From the NCBI GenBank assembly GCA_027058255.1, contig JALUTE010000060.1, positions 1-11,313 of the forward strand: a stretch of 11,313 bases of DNA. The letters are read 5' to 3'. The notes below the pieces were generated by a model that worked only from the letters and a program-made list of their open reading frames with translations, ran no database searches and had not been told where the DNA came from. Source of the stretch: Methyloligella sp. (lineage in GTDB: Bacteria > Pseudomonadota > Alphaproteobacteria > Rhizobiales > JALUTE01). How positions within the stretch are numbered: position 1 is the stretch's first letter; each line of letters starts with the position of its first letter. The translations under genes and the position numbers were made by a program. Positions 9,597 through 11,313 of this stretch are shown here, one piece after another.

Positions 9597-10316
9597 ATGT
9601 CCGTTTGGGGAAAACTGGCCGGTGCGGCGGCCGGCTTCGCAATTGGCGGCGGGCCGTTGGGGGCGCTCGTGGGCGCGCTTGCGGGACATTTCGCGCTCGA
9701 TCGGAAAGGTTCGAGCCCATCGAGGCACGAGGATGTCGCCTTCACCCTGGGCGTGATCGCGCTTGGCGCGAAAATGGCCAAGGCCGACGGTGTGGTCACG
9801 CGCGACGAGGTCGAGGCCTTCAAGGAGGTGTTCAAGATCCCTCCGAGCGAGATGAAGAACGTCGCGCGGATTTTCGATCTCGCCAAGCAGGACGTCGCGG
9901 GCTACGAGGCCTATGCCGGCCAGCTCGCCTCGATCTTCCGGGACAAGCCGGACATGCTGCGGGACATTCTCGAGGGCCTGTTTCACATCGCCGCCGCCGA
10001 TGGCATCCTGCATCCGGCCGAGGAGACCTATCTGCAGAACGTCGCCCGCCGCTTCGGCATATCGGACGCGGAGTTCCAGTACATCCGCGCCCGCCACGTG
10101 CCCTCCGACAAGCGCAGCCCCTATGACGTGCTCGAAGTCTCCCCCGACATTTCCGACGACGCGCTGAAGGCGCATTATCGCCGGCTGGTGCGCGAGAACC
10201 ATCCCGACCGGCTGGTCGCCCGGGGCGTGCCGGAGGAGTTCGTGGCGATCGCCACCGAGAAACTGGCGGCGATCAACGACGCCTATGGCGAGATCGCACG
10301 TGAGCGTGGATTGTGA
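9597..10316 (+). CDS. TerB-domain / J-domain co-chaperone-like protein (DjlA-like)
   Basis: This 239-residue protein is built like DjlA, an inner-membrane J-protein that stimulates DnaK. A glycine/alanine-rich hydrophobic N-terminus (about 7-33) probably inserts in the membrane. A TerB-like helical domain follows (about 45-165, with AKMAKADGVVTRDEVEAF and HIAAADGILHPAEE as its two repeats of the acidic metal-site type). The C-terminal J-domain (about 174-236) begins SPYDVLEVSPD and carries the essential HPD at 202-204, with AINDAYGEI at the end. J-proteins deliver clients to Hsp70 and trigger its ATPase; here the client is unknown. The ATG has only a weak ribosome site. The stop overlaps the GTG of the amidase gene (GTGA, 10313-10316), implying co-translation. 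E. coli DjlA is slightly larger (about 270). Confidence 0.87.
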   Translation: MSVWGKLAGAAAGFAIGGGPLGALVGALAGHFALDRKGSSPSRHEDVAFTLGVIALGAKMAKADGVVTRDEVEAFKEVFKIPPSEMKNVARIFDLAKQDVAGYEAYAGQLASIFRDKPDMLRDILEGLFHIAAADGILHPAEETYLQNVARRFGISDAEFQYIRARHVPSDKRSPYDVLEVSPDISDDALKAHYRRLVRENHPDRLVARGVPEEFVAIATEKLAAINDAYGEIARERGL

Positions 10317-11083
10317 GCCTCAGAGACGAGAAGAGTTTCGAGCCCGACACGGCGCTGGCAGCAGCCTTCGTGCCCTCGCCCAATTTCGAGGCCCGTCGGG
10401 GTGGGCGCGAGGTCGACATGGTCGTGCTCCACTACACGGGCATGGAGGAGGCGGACGCGGCGCTCGATTGGCTGACCGATCCGGCATCGCGCGTCTCGGC
10501 GCATTATCTGATCGACGAGGCGGGCCGCATCACCCAGATGGTGGCGGAGCGCAAGCGGGCCTGGCATGCGGGCGTCTCGGCCTGGGCGGGCGAGACGGAC
10601 ATCAACTCCTGCTCCATCGGCATCGAGATTCACAATCCGGGCCACGAGCTCGGCTATCCGGATTTTCCGGAGGCGCAGATGCAGGCGGTGGAGGCGCTTC
10701 TTCTGGACATCATCGCGCGCCACGACATTGCGCCGGAGCGCATTCTCGCCCATTCGGACGTGGCTCCCGGCCGCAAGGCGGATCCGGGCGAGAAGTTCGA
10801 CTGGGCCCGGCTGCACCGTGCGGGGGTCGGCCATTGGGTGACGCCGGAGCCGGTGGGGGAGGATGAAGGGATCGGCCTTGCCGCGCGCGGAGAGGACGTC
10901 GAGACCCTGCAGCGCATGCTTGCGCGCTATGGCTATGGGATCACGGTCGGCGAGTATTATTGCCGGACCACGGCGCAGGTGGTGCGCGCCTTCCAGCGCC
11001 ATTTCCTGCCCGAGCGCGTGGACGGGCGCGCCTGCCGGGCCACCATTGCCACGCTGGAGCGTCTTCTCGATGCCCTCGAGTGA
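10313..11083 (+). CDS. N-acetylmuramoyl-L-alanine amidase, AmpD/AmiD family, with C-terminal peptidoglycan-binding domain
   Basis: This zinc amidase cleaves the bond between N-acetylmuramic acid and the stem peptide. The 256-residue product has an Amidase_2 domain (about 20-180): zinc ligands H40 (VVLHYTG), H147 (AHSDVAPGRKADPG) and D157, and the catalytic-type glutamate E105 in SIGIEIHNPG. A peptidoglycan-binding domain 1 fold follows (about 190-252: GEDVETLQRMLARYGYG, TAQVVRAFQRHF). The two-domain build is that of E. coli AmiD, but no signal peptide or lipobox is seen, so the protein is probably cytoplasmic and acts on recycled anhydro-muropeptides like AmpD. Translation starts at a GTG overlapping the upstream stop (GTGA), so it should be coupled to the TerB/J gene. 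Without an ampC/ampR pair in view, a role in beta-lactamase control cannot be judged. The rnpB gene follows, an order I recall from related genomes. Confidence 0.88.
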   Translation: MSLRDEKSFEPDTALAAAFVPSPNFEARRGGREVDMVVLHYTGMEEADAALDWLTDPASRVSAHYLIDEAGRITQMVAERKRAWHAGVSAWAGETDINSCSIGIEIHNPGHELGYPDFPEAQMQAVEALLLDIIARHDIAPERILAHSDVAPGRKADPGEKFDWARLHRAGVGHWVTPEPVGEDEGIGLAARGEDVETLQRMLARYGYGITVGEYYCRTTAQVVRAFQRHFLPERVDGRACRATIATLERLLDALE

Positions 11084-11164
11084 GGCGCGCGTGAGACGGT
11101 CCGCCGTTCGCGCGGCTCCGTCCGCCCCGCGCACAGGGCGCGGTGCCGTCGGCCGGCGCATGAC

Positions 11165-11193
11165 TTGACGGCGGCTGTTCGCACCCCTTTATT
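11165..11193 (+). promoter_or_regulatory. Predicted promoter of rnpB
   Basis: TTGACG (11165-11170) is a good -35 and TTTATT (11188-11193) a fair -10 (four of six), separated by 17 bp. Transcription would begin near 11200, close to where RNase P RNA homology starts. TATTCA two bases downstream is an alternative -10 at a less favourable spacing. Confidence 0.5.
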
Positions 11194-11202
11194 CAAGGTG
11201 TT

Positions 11203-11313
11203 CCAGCCGGCCGGATGACCGCTGCCCGGCGCCGCTCCGGCGTGCGGGCAGAGGAAAGTCCGGGCTCCATGGAAACACGGTGCCGGGTAACGCCCGGCGG
11301 GGGCGACCCCAGG
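11203..11313 (+). ncRNA. rnpB: RNase P RNA, class A (5' part; 3' end outside window)
   Basis: RNase P RNA is the catalytic subunit that trims the 5' leader of tRNA precursors. The conserved region GAGGAAAGTCCGGGCTCC is at 11251-11268. It is preceded by a long hairpin (P3, about 11222-11251: CTGCCCG with CGCCG pairing to CGGCG and CGGGCAG). The typical CATGGAAACACGGTGCCGGG and GTAACGCCCGGCGGGGG stretch follows. The sequence matches the bacterial type A form usual for alphaproteobacteria. About 110 bases are seen, roughly a quarter of the RNA. The exact 5' end is set by the promoter estimate and may be off by several bases. Confidence 0.95.

Overview
The window is GC-rich chromosomal DNA from an alphaproteobacterium, most likely Hyphomicrobiales (Rhizobiales) or a close relative. 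The evidence is the bacterial class A RNase P RNA, the order amidase then rnpB, and a methyltransferase/comF pair next to mutT and argJ, an arrangement I associate with that order. Nothing in the base composition suggests a large transferred island. Most genes look like core or near-core housekeeping genes.

Left part (1-3333): the 3' end of argJ (arginine biosynthesis), mutT (nucleotide-pool sanitation), a small Flp-type pilin with no Tad genes nearby, a leftward SAM-dependent methyltransferase that resembles the complex I assembly factor NDUFAF5, and a divergent comF-family phosphoribosyltransferase.

Middle (3334-5134): a fused [2Fe-2S] ferredoxin/flavin reductase-like protein whose two best-known cofactor motifs are altered. 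After it comes a non-coding stretch of about 350 bp. It holds a nested inverted-repeat element and a possible remnant of a higB toxin gene, and leads into an intact higA-type antitoxin gene. This is the least ordinary part of the window.

Right part (5135-11313): one very long leftward gene for a fused HyuA-HyuB 5-oxoprolinase. Upstream of it is a small leftward gene for a secreted DUF2147 protein, whose stop codon lies inside an 18-bp sequence repeated three times, followed by a likely intrinsic terminator. Going rightward, a TerB/J-domain protein and an AmpD-family amidase overlap at GTGA and are probably co-transcribed. The window ends within rnpB, which has a plausible sigma-70-type promoter.

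I do not see a clear new multi-gene system. The best leads are the nested repeat element with the apparently partnerless antitoxin, the ferredoxin reductase with non-canonical motifs, and the repeated stop-codon cassette.
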